Shown here: piece by piece, positions 25,925-33,884 of the stretch
Layout: each line of letters opens with the position of its first letter
How positions within the stretch are numbered: the first letter of the stretch is position 1
Source: Pedobacter ginsengisoli
GTDB lineage: Bacteria; Bacteroidota; Bacteroidia; Sphingobacteriales; Sphingobacteriaceae
NCBI RefSeq assembly: GCF_002736205.1
Contig: NZ_CP024091.1
Coordinates: 2,787,555-2,851,554, forward strand
DNA length: 64,000 bases
Direction of reading: 5' to 3'
Program-made: the position numbers and the translations under genes
The notes under the pieces: model-generated
The model's database searches: none
Told to the model about the DNA's origin: nothing
What the model saw: only the letters and a program-made list of their open reading frames with translations

Positions 25925-27271
25925 CTATTTTAATTCTATAAATTTATTATAAGCTATATCTTTTTGGTCTAAAGTAGCAACTGATTGAATGTGTTCGAAA
26001 ACTTTAATCGCTTTTACTTCATCAAAAATACGGTTAGCGTTGTCTTTCTCTTTCAAGAAAGTAGCAGTGTACTGAGCCAATTGATCTTCCGGCATCGGAG
26101 CTGGACTGTACATTCTGAATTGTGCGTCTAAACGTTGTTTTGCTGTTTGGAAAACATCTTCGTATTTAATCTCGATGTTGTTGTCTTTAATCAATTTATT
26201 TTCGATTAAAGTCCATTTCAAGTTTTTAGCGAAATCATCATAACCTTCAGCTAACTCTTCGTCAGTTAGTTTTTCATTAGTGGCTTTTAACCATTTACGT
26301 AAAAACTCATCTGGCAAATCAATTTTAACGCTGTCAGTAAGTTTAGTATACATATCGTTTTGTAATTTACGATCTGCATCTTGCTTAAACATACTTTCGA
26401 TTTCTTCTGTAATTCTGGCAGTAAAACCAGCCTCATCAGTTACTTCACCTGCACCAAATAATTTATCAAAGAACTCCTGGTTTAAATCAGCTTCCTCTAA
26501 ACGGTTTACATTTTTAACCGTTACCTGGAATTTAGATTGTAATTCCTTAGCGTCTTCTTCGCTTATGTTTAACAATTTGGCTATAACACCTTCATTTTTA
26601 TCAAAAGCTTTTTGAACGTCAAGTGTAACTACATCGTCCTTTTTCAAACCAACTAAAGATTTCAAAATCTTTTTATCAGTAACCTGATCTAAACGAATAG
26701 ATCCTGTTTGAGTAATGCCACCTTCAAAAACTGAACCATCAGCAGAAAGCTGTGCTAATTCGGCATAAAGTACGTCTTCTTCTGCCGAAACTTCAGGGTT
26801 TGTCATTTTGCCATAGCTTTTGCGGATGTTTTTGATACGCGCAGCTAAAGTCTCATCGTCAGCTTTAACAACATATTGAGTAAATTTATCTTTAGAAGAA
26901 AGGTTTACATCAACAGCTGGCGCCAATCCTAATTCATAATCAAATTCAAATTCGTCTGTATAATCCCATTTAAATTCTTTCGAATCATCCATCACAGGTA
27001 AAGGCTGACCAAGAATTTCTACTTTATTATCAGTTAAGTGCTTACTTAAAGTTTCGCTTAACAGATTGTTAATCTCTTCAACAAGAATACTTCTGCCATA
27101 CATTTTTTTAATATGGGCAGGAGGAACCATTCCTTTACGGAACCCAGGAAGGTTTGCTTTTTTAGCTTGTTCTTTTATAGATTTATTAACCTTTTCAGTA
27201 TAATCTTCAGGTGCAATTTTAATTTTTACAACTGCATTTAAGTCGTTAATTTTTTCCTGTGTAATGTTCAT
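25925..27271 (-). CDS. tig: Trigger factor (ribosome-associated chaperone)
   Basis: A 448-residue trigger factor. The ribosome-binding signature is GFRKGMVPPAHIKKMYG (residues about 43-59, a GFRxGxxP motif). A divergent FKBP-like domain lies at about 150-250 and the helical substrate-binding C-terminus at 265-448. The peptidyl-prolyl isomerase domain is weakly conserved, common in Bacteroidota. It precedes clpP-clpX in the classical tig-clpP-clpX order, though separate terminators suggest independent transcripts. Confidence 0.93.
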   Translation of the reverse strand: MNITQEKINDLNAVVKIKIAPEDYTEKVNKSIKEQAKKANLPGFRKGMVPPAHIKKMYGRSILVEEINNLLSETLSKHLTDNKVEILGQPLPVMDDSKEFKWDYTDEFEFDYELGLAPAVDVNLSSKDKFTQYVVKADDETLAARIKNIRKSYGKMTNPEVSAEEDVLYAELAQLSADGSVFEGGITQTGSIRLDQVTDKKILKSLVGLKKDDVVTLDVQKAFDKNEGVIAKLLNISEEDAKELQSKFQVTVKNVNRLEEADLNQEFFDKLFGAGEVTDEAGFTARITEEIESMFKQDADRKLQNDMYTKLTDSVKIDLPDEFLRKWLKATNEKLTDEELAEGYDDFAKNLKWTLIENKLIKDNNIEIKYEDVFQTAKQRLDAQFRMYSPAPMPEDQLAQYTATFLKEKDNANRIFDEVKAIKVFEHIQSVATLDQKDIAYNKFIELK

Positions 27272-27311
27272 CTTTCTGAATCAATATTTTATAACCGTCT
27301 TTATATAAAAA

Positions 27312-27332
27312 TTCCCCCGTGTTGCGGGGGAA
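27312..27332 (-). terminator. Terminator of tRNA-Leu(UAG)
   Basis: An 8-bp GC-rich stem TTCCCCCG/CGGGGGAA is followed on the minus strand by TTTTT. It lies about 9 bp after the tRNA 3' end and before tig. Confidence 0.8.
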
Positions 27333-27340
27333 CTTTTGTG

Positions 27341-27422
27341 TGCGGAAGAAGGGACTCGAACCCCCACGCCGTGAAGCGCCAGATCCTAAGTCTGGTGCGG
27401 CTACCAATTACGCCACTTCCGC
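27341..27422 (-). tRNA. tRNA-Leu (anticodon UAG)
   Basis: The minus strand reads GCGGAAGTGG... ending in CTTCCGCA. The acceptor stem is perfectly paired, the anticodon arm is CCAGA-CTTAGGA-TCTGG, a class II variable arm follows, and the T-arm has GGTTCGAGTCC. Anticodon TAG reads leucine CUA/CUG. CCA is not encoded. Confidence 0.95.
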
Positions 27423-27444
27423 AGTTAGGATTGTTTTAGGACTG

Positions 27445-27474
27445 CAAAGATAGAGATAGTTTTCAATTCTCAAA
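27445..27474 (-). promoter_or_regulatory. Promoter of tRNA-Leu(UAG)
   Basis: On the minus strand TTTG (27474-27471) and TATCTTTG (27452-27445) are 18 bp apart, a good match to the Bacteroidota -33/-7 pattern. The tRNA starts about 23 bp downstream of the -7 box. Confidence 0.6.
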
Positions 27475-27649
27475 ACCCTTTTCAAATTATTTTCAATAAA
27501 TATTTAACGTTTCTCTATCCTCCCAGCATCACTTACTCGCCATCAAAATTTCAGCCTTCTGATAACCAGCAAAATACATCTAAAACTTTTGACAAGACTC
27601 TAATCTTTATTCATAAAAAAATATTTTACTTTTTTATTCCGAGGCCTTC

Positions 27650-27703
27650 AACCGGTCAGTTTCTATGTCCATTAAATTCTATTCACCCGGACATAGACCG
27701 GTT
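27650..27703. repeat. Inverted repeat after the S9 peptidase gene
   Basis: ACCGGT and CTATGTCC (27651-27670) are mirrored by GGACATAG plus ACCGGT (27689-27702), with a 6-nt bulge in the left arm and an 18-nt loop. It begins 4 bp past the S9 peptidase stop. No T-tract follows on either strand. Confidence 0.5.
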
Positions 27704-27706
27704 ATA

Positions 27707-29845
27707 TCACTTATATCCCAAGCCCATATTGTAGAATAAAAAGGCCCACTTATCGGCAATTTCTTCAATAGCTTTATCTGTCGGTTTACCGGCACCGTGC
27801 CCGGCGTTGGTCTGTATACTGATCAGCACCGGTGCATCACCTCCCTGCATTGCTTGTAATGTTGCAGCAAACTTAAATGAATGCGCAGGTACTACCCTAT
27901 CATCATGATCGGCAGTAGTAACCAGCGTAGCCGGATATTTTACCCCAGCTTTTAAAGCATGTACCGGAGAATATTTATGTAAATATTCAAACATCTCTTT
28001 TGAATCTTCCGATGTTCCATAGTCATAGCTCCAGCCAGCTCCGGCAGTAAATTTATGATACCGCAGCATGTCCATTACCCCAACAGCCGGAAACGCCACT
28101 TTAAACAATTCTGGCCTTTGTGCCATGGTAGCCCCTACAAGCAGACCACCATTTGAACCACCCATAATAGCCAGATAATCTTTAGAAGTGTATTTATTTG
28201 AATTCAAATACTCTGCTGCTGCAATAAAATCGTCAAATACATTTTGCTTTTGCAGTTTAGTTCCGGCAAGGTGCCATTTCTCGCCATACTCGCCACCACC
28301 ACGTAAATTAGGGACTGCATAAACGCCTCCCTGCTCCAATAACACAACTATCGAAGTACTAAAAGCAGGAGTTAAACTGATATTAAAGCCTCCGTAGCCA
28401 TATAAAACTGTAGGATTCTTCCCATTTAGCGCTATTCCTTTTTTATAAGTGATGATCATTGGCACTTTTGTACCATCTTTAGAGGTATAAAACACCTGCT
28501 TAGACTCATATTTTGAAGGATCGAAATCGATACCGGGTTTTTTATAGAGCTCTGATTTACCTGTAGTTACCGAATATTTAAAGATAGTGGTAGGATAAAC
28601 ATAAGAGGTAAAGGTATAAAACAGCTCAAGCTCTTTCTTTTTACTACCAAAGCCAACAGCTGTGCCTATCCCCGGCAACTTAATTTCATGTTCCAGTTTA
28701 CCATCCATATCATATTGCAATACCATAGAAACTGCATCCTTAATGTAATTTGCAAACAACTTGCCCCCACCGGTTGATGGGCTAAGTACATTGTCTGTTT
28801 CTTTAATCAGGTCTTTCCAATTGGCAGGTTTTGGGTCGGCAGCATCAACTGTAACGATACGTCCGTTTGGTGCATTCAAATTTGTATAGATGTATAGCTT
28901 ACTGCCAATATTATCAATAATGCTATGGTTTTGTTCAAAATTATCAACCACCGGGATGATAGCAGAATTAGCATCAGAAAGGTCTTTTATGTACAGTTCA
29001 TTGCCCGATGTAGAGTTTGCTGCCGAAATGATTAGATAACGTTCATCTTCTGTTAAACCTGCACCAATATACCTGCGCGGAGTTTTTGCACCCCCAAACA
29101 CCAGCTGATCCTCTTTTTGTGGCGTTTCCAGTTTATGAAAAAACAACTTGTGCTGTTCTGTTAAACCAGAGAGCTGACTGCCCTCTTTAGGTTTGTCGTA
29201 ACTACTGTAATAGAATCCTGTATTGCCTTGCCATGCTATGCCAGAGAATTTTACGTCTATCAGGGTATCGCCAATAATCGACTTATCTGCAGCATGCATC
29301 ACCACAACGGAGGTCCAGTCTGATCCGCCTGCCGACAATTGATAGGCAACTAAACTACCGTCTTTTGAAAAACTTACATCTGCCAACGATGTGGTGGCAT
29401 CTTTAGAAAAAGTATTCGGATCAAGAAATACTTCAGGTTCACCTCCCTCCTTTTGACGATAAAGTACGCTTTGGTTTTGCAATCCTGTATTTTTATAGAA
29501 ATAGGTATAATCACTCTCTTTAAATGGCTGTGAATACTTTTCGTAATTCATCAGTTTTGTTAGCCGCTCTTTTATGGTTTTTCTATAAGGAATTTGGGCC
29601 ATATACTTTTGGGTTACTGCATTCTCTGCCTTTACCCATGCCTTAGTATCTTCTGCCCTATCATCTTCCAACCATCGGTATGGATCGGTTACTACGGTTC
29701 CAAAATAAGTGTCCTTTATATTTTCTTTTTTCGTTTCGGGATAAGTTATTGCCATTTTTTGTTTTGTATCGGTTTTTTGCGCCTGTGCAAAAATAGGGAA
29801 CATAATGACAAGTGCTAACAGGCTGTTTTTAAATGTTCTTTTCAT
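27707..29845 (-). CDS. Prolyl oligopeptidase family serine peptidase (S9A)
   Basis: A secreted 712-residue S9 peptidase that cleaves after proline in short peptides. A signal peptide is at the N-terminus (MKRTFKNSLLALVIMFPIFAQAQ). The seven-bladed propeller covers about 70-420 and the alpha/beta-hydrolase about 430-712. The nucleophile Ser (about 564) is in GGSNGG, the Asp in TADHDDRVVP, and the His in NAGHGAGKPT. The start is ATG 29845; an in-frame TTG two codons earlier is less likely. It is divergent from the M1 peptidase. Confidence 0.94.
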   Translation of the reverse strand: MKRTFKNSLLALVIMFPIFAQAQKTDTKQKMAITYPETKKENIKDTYFGTVVTDPYRWLEDDRAEDTKAWVKAENAVTQKYMAQIPYRKTIKERLTKLMNYEKYSQPFKESDYTYFYKNTGLQNQSVLYRQKEGGEPEVFLDPNTFSKDATTSLADVSFSKDGSLVAYQLSAGGSDWTSVVVMHAADKSIIGDTLIDVKFSGIAWQGNTGFYYSSYDKPKEGSQLSGLTEQHKLFFHKLETPQKEDQLVFGGAKTPRRYIGAGLTEDERYLIISAANSTSGNELYIKDLSDANSAIIPVVDNFEQNHSIIDNIGSKLYIYTNLNAPNGRIVTVDAADPKPANWKDLIKETDNVLSPSTGGGKLFANYIKDAVSMVLQYDMDGKLEHEIKLPGIGTAVGFGSKKKELELFYTFTSYVYPTTIFKYSVTTGKSELYKKPGIDFDPSKYESKQVFYTSKDGTKVPMIITYKKGIALNGKNPTVLYGYGGFNISLTPAFSTSIVVLLEQGGVYAVPNLRGGGEYGEKWHLAGTKLQKQNVFDDFIAAAEYLNSNKYTSKDYLAIMGGSNGGLLVGATMAQRPELFKVAFPAVGVMDMLRYHKFTAGAGWSYDYGTSEDSKEMFEYLHKYSPVHALKAGVKYPATLVTTADHDDRVVPAHSFKFAATLQAMQGGDAPVLISIQTNAGHGAGKPTDKAIEEIADKWAFLFYNMGLGYK

Positions 29846-29976
29846 AGCCAAAATTATTTTACCTAAAATTTAATACTGAAATTATATTTATAAAAATAAG
29901 CAAAAAATACGCGCACAACACTGTTACTTTTCTTTATTATGACGAATACGTAACTTGGGCGCTTTAATTAGCTTTA

Positions 29977-32454
29977 ATGAAGAATTTATCTTGCAAATCG
30001 GCCTGTGTTGGACTGGCATTAATTTTAACTTCTGGTGGTGTTTGGGCTCAAGTACAAAAAACAGACGACAGTAATAAAAATGCACCATACCATGCATCAT
30101 CTACAAAAATAAATGCGCTGGTACATACTAAATTAGATGTGAAGTTCGACTATTCGAAACGCCATCTGATTGGTAAAGAATGGTTAACGTTAAAACCTTA
30201 TGCCTACGCAACAGATTCGCTTACTCTTGATGCAAAAGGCATGGATATTAGAACTATTGCCTTAATAAATGGCAAAAACCTGCAAACGTTAAAATACACC
30301 TACGATGAGGAACAGCTAAAAATACAACTGGGAAAGAAATTTTTACCGGGCGAGGCTTACACTATCTTTATTGATTATACGGCAAAGCCTGATGAATTAA
30401 AAGTAAAAGGCAGTGCTGCCATAACTGATGCTAAAGGGCTTTATTTTATTAATCCTGACAGTGCTGTTAAAGGGAAACCTGTACAGATCTGGACGCAAGG
30501 TGAAACAGAAGCATCGTCGGCATGGTTTCCAACGATAGATAAGCCAAATCAAAAAACTACGGCCGAGATCAGCATTACCGCGCCTGCTAAATACGTAACC
30601 TTATCGAACGGAAAATTGGTAAGCCAGTTAAAAAATGCTAATGGAACGCGCACAGATACCTGGAAAATGGATCTGCCACATTCTCCGTATCTATTTATGA
30701 TGGCTGTTGGCGATTTCAAAATTTATCGTGATAAATGGAATAATAAAGAAGTAAATTACTATCTGGAACCCACATACGCGCCTTATGCCAAACAAATTTT
30801 CGGGCTTACTCCTGAAATGATCGGTTTCTATTCTAAAACGCTTGGGATTGATTATCCATGGAATAAATATAGCCAGATTGTAGTTCGTGATTACGTGAGT
30901 GGTGCTATGGAAAACACTACTGCAACCTTGCACGGTGCTTACGTACAACGCACCCCAAGAGAAATGCTTGATGAAAATTTTGGACAGGCAGAAAGCACTA
31001 TTGCTCACGAATTGTTTCATCAATGGTTTGGCGACTATGTTACTGCCGAAAGCTGGAGCAATTTAACTGTAAATGAATCTTTTGCCAATTACAGCGAATA
31101 TTTATGGGCAGAACATAAGTATGGAAAAGATGCCGCCGATGCACACAATTATGAAGACTTGAGCCAGTATTTAGGTTCAAAAAAAGAGGCTTTAAAGAAC
31201 CTGGTTCGTTTTCATTATGTTGATAAAGAAGAGGTCTTTGATGCAGTATCTTACCAAAAAGGCGGTCGCATTTTAAACATGATGCGTAATTATTTGGGAG
31301 ATAAGGTTTTCTTTAAAGGTTTAAATATCTATCTGAAACAAAACGCCTTTAAAAATGGTGAAGCCCATCAATTGCGTTTAGCCATGGAGGAAGCCAGCGG
31401 ACAGGATATGAACTGGTTTTTTAACCAATGGTATTTTAATGCCGGCCACCCAAAAATAAGCATAGATTATGCATGGGATGAAAGTGCGAAAACACAAAAA
31501 GTAACACTTAAACAGACGCAGGCAGGTGAGCCTTTTATACTACCTATGGCTATAGATGTGTATGCGGGTGGCAGTAAAAAACGCTATCAGGTAACATTTA
31601 AAGATGCTGTACAGACTTTTACATTTGCAAGCACCACCAAACCGGACCTTGTAAATGTTGACGCAGATAAGGTTTTATTAGCTGAAAAAGATGATCATAA
31701 ATCATTAGCTGAGTTTGCTTTTCAATATGCACATGCCCCTTTGTTTATGGACAGGCTTGAAGCTATAGAAGCTGCCGGAAAAAGTAAAAAAGATGCTGAA
31801 GGTGCAAAAGTTTTACTTTCGGCCTTGAACGATAAGTATTACTCATTAAGAATACAGGCACTTGATTCAATTTCTTCTGATGATTCAGAACTTTTTAAAA
31901 CTGCAATGCCTGCAATTCAAAAGCTTGCCAACTCAGACCCAAATACTCTTGTGCAGGCACAGGCAATCTCTATCATTGCAGGCAACAAAGATGCTGCTGA
32001 TTTGGCATTATTTAAGAAAGGACTTGAAAGTAAATCGTATGCTGTACAGGGATCATCATTAATAGCCCTTGCTTTGCAACAACCTGAAGAGGCTTTGGCA
32101 GTTGCAAGAACGCTCGAGAAAGATAACAAAGCTGCACTTACCCAAGCTATTGCATTTGTTTATTCTAAATTTGGCACAGAGAAAGAGCTGCCTTTTATTA
32201 CTGAGAAATTTACTGGAATGTCTGCTCAGGAGCAAATTGAGCTGATTCCTGCTTATGTGCATATATTAGGTAAAACCAGTGATATTAATGATTTAAAAAA
32301 AGGCGTTGAGCTTGTTAAGGCCATAGGGCTAAAATATAAAAGTTACGGTTACAATGAATATGTAACTAACTTTCTGCTGGAACTTAAAAAGCAAAAACAA
32401 GCTGACCAAGCCACCACTAGCTATATTGATACAGTTATTAATGAATTAAAATAG
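29977..32454 (+). CDS. M1-family zinc aminopeptidase
   Basis: An 825-residue secreted metallopeptidase. A signal peptide is at 1-24, the exopeptidase GAMEN motif at 309-313 and the zinc site HELFH at 344-348 with Glu367. Residues 600-825 are helical HEAT-like repeats typical of the M1 C-terminus. It removes N-terminal residues from peptides, presumably in the periplasm. A monocistronic layout is likely, with the OmpA-like gene 48 bp downstream. Confidence 0.94.
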   Translation: MKNLSCKSACVGLALILTSGGVWAQVQKTDDSNKNAPYHASSTKINALVHTKLDVKFDYSKRHLIGKEWLTLKPYAYATDSLTLDAKGMDIRTIALINGKNLQTLKYTYDEEQLKIQLGKKFLPGEAYTIFIDYTAKPDELKVKGSAAITDAKGLYFINPDSAVKGKPVQIWTQGETEASSAWFPTIDKPNQKTTAEISITAPAKYVTLSNGKLVSQLKNANGTRTDTWKMDLPHSPYLFMMAVGDFKIYRDKWNNKEVNYYLEPTYAPYAKQIFGLTPEMIGFYSKTLGIDYPWNKYSQIVVRDYVSGAMENTTATLHGAYVQRTPREMLDENFGQAESTIAHELFHQWFGDYVTAESWSNLTVNESFANYSEYLWAEHKYGKDAADAHNYEDLSQYLGSKKEALKNLVRFHYVDKEEVFDAVSYQKGGRILNMMRNYLGDKVFFKGLNIYLKQNAFKNGEAHQLRLAMEEASGQDMNWFFNQWYFNAGHPKISIDYAWDESAKTQKVTLKQTQAGEPFILPMAIDVYAGGSKKRYQVTFKDAVQTFTFASTTKPDLVNVDADKVLLAEKDDHKSLAEFAFQYAHAPLFMDRLEAIEAAGKSKKDAEGAKVLLSALNDKYYSLRIQALDSISSDDSELFKTAMPAIQKLANSDPNTLVQAQAISIIAGNKDAADLALFKKGLESKSYAVQGSSLIALALQQPEEALAVARTLEKDNKAALTQAIAFVYSKFGTEKELPFITEKFTGMSAQEQIELIPAYVHILGKTSDINDLKKGVELVKAIGLKYKSYGYNEYVTNFLLELKKQKQADQATTSYIDTVINELK

Positions 32455-32502
32455 CAAACAACCGCTTTGAATTAACACAAACATTAAATACAAACCACAC
32501 AA

Positions 32503-33027
32503 ATGACAAAGAAAACAATCTTATTTCTGGCCCTCTTAGTTAGCGTAACACTCTCGTGTAAAACAAAAAAGAAAGTCGTTCAGACAACACCTGTTCCAAT
32601 AGAGAAGCCAGCGGGCGACACGGAGCTTGACAACATTAAAAAAGATCTTCCTGAAAGTCAGGTAGAGCGTACAAATGCCGGAATTAAATTTACATTTAGT
32701 TCAGAGATTTTATTCCCTACCAACTCTTCGTATTTAAATGAAGGTTCAAAAAAGAGTATTGCTGATGTTGCCAAAGTTTTAAAACAAAAGGATCCGAACC
32801 GTCAAATTCTTATTGAAGGCCATTCTGATAAAACAGGAACTGCAAAATACAATCAATGGTTATCAGAAAAACGTGCAGTATCTGTTAAAAATTATCTGGT
32901 TAGTTTAGGCATTAACGGAAACAGGATTCAAACTTCAGGATTAGGTGACACGCAACCAATTGCGGATAACAAAACTAAAGAAGGACGTTTAAAAAACAGA
33001 AGAGTTGAGGTCACTTTGTTAAAGTAA
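32503..33027 (+). CDS. OmpA-family peptidoglycan-binding lipoprotein
   Basis: A 174-residue lipoprotein. The signal peptide with lipobox (LVSVTLSC, Cys19) is followed by a lysine-rich linker and an OmpA C-terminal domain at about 60-174. The typical ILIEGHSDKTGTAKYNQWLS and late NRRVEV motifs bind meso-diaminopimelate. It would anchor the outer membrane to peptidoglycan, as Pal does, but no tol genes are nearby. Confidence 0.9.
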   Translation: MTKKTILFLALLVSVTLSCKTKKKVVQTTPVPIEKPAGDTELDNIKKDLPESQVERTNAGIKFTFSSEILFPTNSSYLNEGSKKSIADVAKVLKQKDPNRQILIEGHSDKTGTAKYNQWLSEKRAVSVKNYLVSLGINGNRIQTSGLGDTQPIADNKTKEGRLKNRRVEVTLLK

Positions 33028-33049
33028 ACAATTTAACCTTACCGGCTGG

Positions 33050-33847
33050 TTAGTAAAGTTCTTTTTGAAGCTGAAAAAGGTATTGAACTGCCTTAACCAG
33101 TCGGCTACCATACCAGGAGAACATCTCTCCATCCACTAACATTACTTTAGCCTCAGGTATTATGGCCCTTATTTCTTCAAGGTGTTCTTCTTTGAAGGGA
33201 TAAGGCTCTGAGGATAAAAATATCAGGTCGGGCTTTAGCTGGGCAAGCTCATTCAATTCAATTTCCGGATACCTTTTCTTTTTAATTACATTACTAAGGC
33301 CGTTTAATGCCAATATATTATCTATAAAGGTATTTGAGCCAGCTAACATATATGGTTTTTTCCAGATCAGATAAGCAACTTTTTTATTGATTCTATTTTG
33401 TACAGCCAGGGTTTGAAGATCGTTAAAGCCTGCTGTTATCAGATGATTTAAGTAAGCAGCTTCGGGTTCCCTGTTCACCAGTTCCCCTATTTGGCTAATG
33501 GTTTTTTTGGCATCTTCTAAAGTATAAATATCACTCATCCATACAGGATAATCTTCCATCAGTTCTTCAATTTGCAATTGCTCGTTCTCTTCTTTATTTC
33601 CAATGATGAGATCAGGATCTAAATCCTTTATTAGCTGAATGTTCAACTTCTTGGTTCCACCTACTTTGGTGCGCTCTGCAAACTTTTCTATGGGATGGAT
33701 ACAAAATTTTGTAAGCCCAATAATTTCCTGATCAAGCCCAAGCTCAAATAACAACTCTGTTTGAGAAGGTACTAAAGAGATAATCCGCTTTGTCGGGTAG
33801 TGGATTACGATTTCTCTATTTAGCTGATCGGTAAAGCTGCGTTGCAT
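33050..33847 (-). CDS. Helical-backbone metal receptor (BtuF/FhuD-like)
   Basis: A 265-residue substrate-binding-protein fold. The two lobes are joined by a long helix: RIISLVPSQTELLFELGLDQ at about 20-40, DPDLIIGNKEENE at about 76-88, and LKPDLIFLSSEPYPFKEEH in the second lobe. No signal peptide or lipobox is visible, so it would be cytoplasmic unless translated from another start. No ABC permease for vitamin B12 or siderophores is next to it; such lone members are often annotated as B12- or cobalamin-related. The ligand is unknown. Confidence 0.82.
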   Translation of the reverse strand: MQRSFTDQLNREIVIHYPTKRIISLVPSQTELLFELGLDQEIIGLTKFCIHPIEKFAERTKVGGTKKLNIQLIKDLDPDLIIGNKEENEQLQIEELMEDYPVWMSDIYTLEDAKKTISQIGELVNREPEAAYLNHLITAGFNDLQTLAVQNRINKKVAYLIWKKPYMLAGSNTFIDNILALNGLSNVIKKKRYPEIELNELAQLKPDLIFLSSEPYPFKEEHLEEIRAIIPEAKVMLVDGEMFSWYGSRLVKAVQYLFQLQKELY

Positions 33848-33884
33848 AGTGCAAAGATAGGTACTTTGCTACTTTACTAGGTAC

